This document shows, piece by piece, positions 5,488 through 6,795 of a DNA stretch of 6,795 bases; position 1 is the first letter of the stretch; every line of letters starts with the position of its first letter. Below the pieces are notes generated by a model. That model was not told the origin of the DNA and made no database searches. It saw only the letters and a program-made list of their open reading frames with translations. Source of the DNA: Pseudomonadota bacterium (GTDB lineage Bacteria > Pseudomonadota > Gammaproteobacteria > Burkholderiales > Burkholderiaceae_C); NCBI GenBank assembly GCA_023396625.1, contig JAEWVY010000377.1, forward strand, positions 1 to 6,795, written 5' to 3'. The position numbers and the translations under genes were made by a program.

Positions 5488-6452
5488 GGCAGTTTGATCT
5501 CCATGTCCCGCGCGAAAGGCCACTTGCGGTTGATCTCGTTGACCAGGCCTTCGACCTTCCGCAGGTTGCTTTCCACCTCGGCACGCAGGGCCCCCAGGTC
5601 CGCCGTGCCTTCCCGTGCGTTGGCGGCCACCGCCTGCGCCTGCACCAGCACCTCGTCCAGGCGGCGCAGGCTGGCGCGCGCGTCACCCAACAGGCCCTGC
5701 AGCTGCACCACGGCCGCCCGGGATTCCTTGACCATGCCCGCCTCGCCGAAAACCTGCGCATCGGCATGCGCGGCCAGGCCGTCCAGCCGTGTCAGCAGCG
5801 CGTTGGTCCGGTCCAGCGCCGTGAGGATCTTTCGCGCGTCGGCCTGGTTGCCGAACAGCACACCGAGCGCGCCTTGCGGTCCCTGCAGCCGCGCGGTGAG
5901 GTCCCGCAGATGGCCCAGGCTGGCGTTGATGGCGGCGTCGGGGGCCGTCATGGCGCGCAGGTTGGACAGCAATTCGCGCACGTCGCTCACCAGGCGTGGA
6001 ATCTCCGCGCCCGCGTCGCCCACGAGCACCTTGCGCTGCGCGCCGTCGGGCAGAGGCGGATCGTCGAGCATGCCGCTGAAAGCCCGGATGCGCGTGCCGC
6101 CGACCAGGCCACGTTCCAGCGTGAAGATGCTCGACTGGCGCAGCCAGTGAGCGTCCTTGCGCGGAATGTCCACCAGGATGCGGACCTCCCCCTGCGGCGA
6201 CAGTTCGATGCCACTCACGCGCCCCAGGGGAAAGCCCGCGAACGTCATGTCCATGCCCACCACCACACCTTCCGAATCATCGGCCAGCAGGACCAGCCGC
6301 TGCGTCCGGTCGAACACGCCGCGCGCATACAGCAGGTACAGCGCCGACACGCCCACGAGCAGCACCACCGCCAGCAGCAGCAGCGCGGCCCTGAACTCGA
6401 GCCCCCGGCCATCGGGCGCCGCGGAGGATGAGGATTGCGTTGTCTGGTTCAT
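5484..6452 (-). CDS. MlaD-like MCE-domain lipid transport protein
   Basis: A 322-residue MCE protein, the periplasmic lipid-binding subunit of an Mla-type ABC importer/exporter. A short polar Ser-rich head (1-18) is followed by one membrane anchor (about 20-43, RAALLLLAVVLLVGVSALYL). The MCE domain spans about 48-125, with DSEGVVVGMDMTFAGFPLGR, the strand VRILVDIP and RGLVGGTRI. A long helical region (about 150-305) then leads to the tail INRKWPFARDMEIKLP. It is much longer than E. coli MlaD (183 residues) because of this helical tail, which in related MCE proteins forms an assembly or tunnel element. The ATG at 6452 follows the mlaE stop by 5 bases with no Shine-Dalgarno, so it probably depends on coupled translation. 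The substrate is presumably phospholipid or another hydrophobic molecule; an organic-solvent tolerance role is possible but not shown. Confidence 0.92.
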   Translation of the reverse strand: MNQTTQSSSSAAPDGRGLEFRAALLLLAVVLLVGVSALYLLYARGVFDRTQRLVLLADDSEGVVVGMDMTFAGFPLGRVSGIELSPQGEVRILVDIPRKDAHWLRQSSIFTLERGLVGGTRIRAFSGMLDDPPLPDGAQRKVLVGDAGAEIPRLVSDVRELLSNLRAMTAPDAAINASLGHLRDLTARLQGPQGALGVLFGNQADARKILTALDRTNALLTRLDGLAAHADAQVFGEAGMVKESRAAVVQLQGLLGDARASLRRLDEVLVQAQAVAANAREGTADLGALRAEVESNLRKVEGLVNEINRKWPFARDMEIKLP

Positions 6453-6457
6453 CGCAT

Positions 6458-6795
6458 TCAGTAATAGTTGACCACCAGCGAGGCCACCTCGATGAGCAGG
6501 ATGAGCAGGAACATCCGCACCAGGCCCTGCAGTTCCGGCAGCGGGCGCGTGGCGGTGGGAACTGGCGCGCGCAGTCCCGACACCGCCGGAATCAGCGACA
6601 CGGCCAGGCTGAAGGCCACCGTTTTCAGGACGAACACCAGCGACACCGCGGGTGTGAACACCTGCCCCACCTTGCGCGTGTAGGTCGCCAATGCGGCCCA
6701 GGTCATGCCATGCACCACGAGGTACGCCAGCACCAGCGACATGGCGCAGCTGATCGCCGCCAGGGCGACCACGGCGAAGATGCCCCCCAGTACCC
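6458..6795 (-). CDS. MlaE-like ABC permease, N-terminus beyond window edge
   Basis: The C-terminal 111 residues of an MlaE/YrbE-type permease; the frame is open to the right edge, beginning VLGGIFAVVALAAI, and stops at 6460-6458. It contains hydrophobic segments around AISCAMSLVLAYLVV and LLILLIEVASLVVNYY, and the conserved stretch FTPAVSLVFVLKTVAFSLAV followed by SLIPAVSGLRA, which matches the segment before the last helix in MlaE proteins. In the Mla system this subunit forms the inner-membrane permease dimer beneath MlaD, driven by the ATPase MlaF. The usual glycine-rich GVGxAT segment before the last helix is replaced here by RPLPELQGLVRMFL, so this is a divergent subgroup. The GTG at 6772 is internal, not the start. 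The following mlaD-like gene begins 5 bases after this stop. Confidence 0.88.
   Translation of the reverse strand, partial: VLGGIFAVVALAAISCAMSLVLAYLVVHGMTWAALATYTRKVGQVFTPAVSLVFVLKTVAFSLAVSLIPAVSGLRAPVPTATRPLPELQGLVRMFLLILLIEVASLVVNYY

Noticed and set aside
4688..5767. Long minus-strand frame across the MCE and lipoprotein genes
   Set aside because: It is an out-of-frame shadow with Arg/Ala/Gly low complexity and no recognisable motifs.
6370..6386. Repeated GCAGCAGCAGC-like triplets in the mlaD-like gene
   Set aside because: They encode the Leu/Ala-rich membrane anchor on the minus strand (CTG/GCG codons) and need no repeat explanation.

Overview
This 6.8 kb, strongly GC-rich window looks like chromosome from a betaproteobacterium of the order Burkholderiales. 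The evidence is two Bug/TctC-type periplasmic solute receptors without a cognate membrane transporter (a family greatly expanded in this order), a proteobacterial XerD, and an MCE-type lipid transport cluster. Genus cannot be fixed from the sequence; Alcaligenaceae and Comamonadaceae both fit.

Layout from left to right. Bases 1-732 (+) hold the 3' part of a ferritin-like DUF455 gene cut by the window edge. Converging on it from the right is a minus-strand run of three genes, transcribed in the order Bug receptor 2 (3734 to 2769), xerD (2772 to 1783, overlapping the preceding stop by ATGA) and Bug receptor 1 (1738 to 758). A 126-bp divergent intergenic region (3735-3860) separates this run from a plus-strand AEC-family permease (3861-4772). 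Its stop lies only 4 bases from the stop of a convergent minus-strand lipoprotein gene (5487 to 4777). That gene is the last of an MCE operon: mlaE-like permease (from the right edge to 6458), mlaD-like MCE protein (6452 to 5484) and the lipoprotein, tightly packed with a 5-base gap and then an ATGA overlap.

Functionally, the right third is an envelope lipid-trafficking module: inner-membrane permease, membrane-anchored MCE lipid-binding protein and a lipoprotein. Its ATPase, if linked, would lie outside the window. The centre combines solute capture (two Bug receptors), a putative small-molecule exporter (AEC) and the chromosome-dimer resolution recombinase XerD, which appears to be translationally coupled to an unrelated receptor gene.

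No tRNA, rRNA, CRISPR array, insertion sequence or obvious intrinsic terminator was seen. Almost all of the window is ordinary housekeeping or accessory transport coding sequence, and I do not see a clearly new defence or mobile system. The items most worth a second look are an abrupt AT-rich patch at bases 25-60, the unidentified MCE-linked lipoprotein, the bug-xerD-bug arrangement with its hairpin, and the divergent control region.
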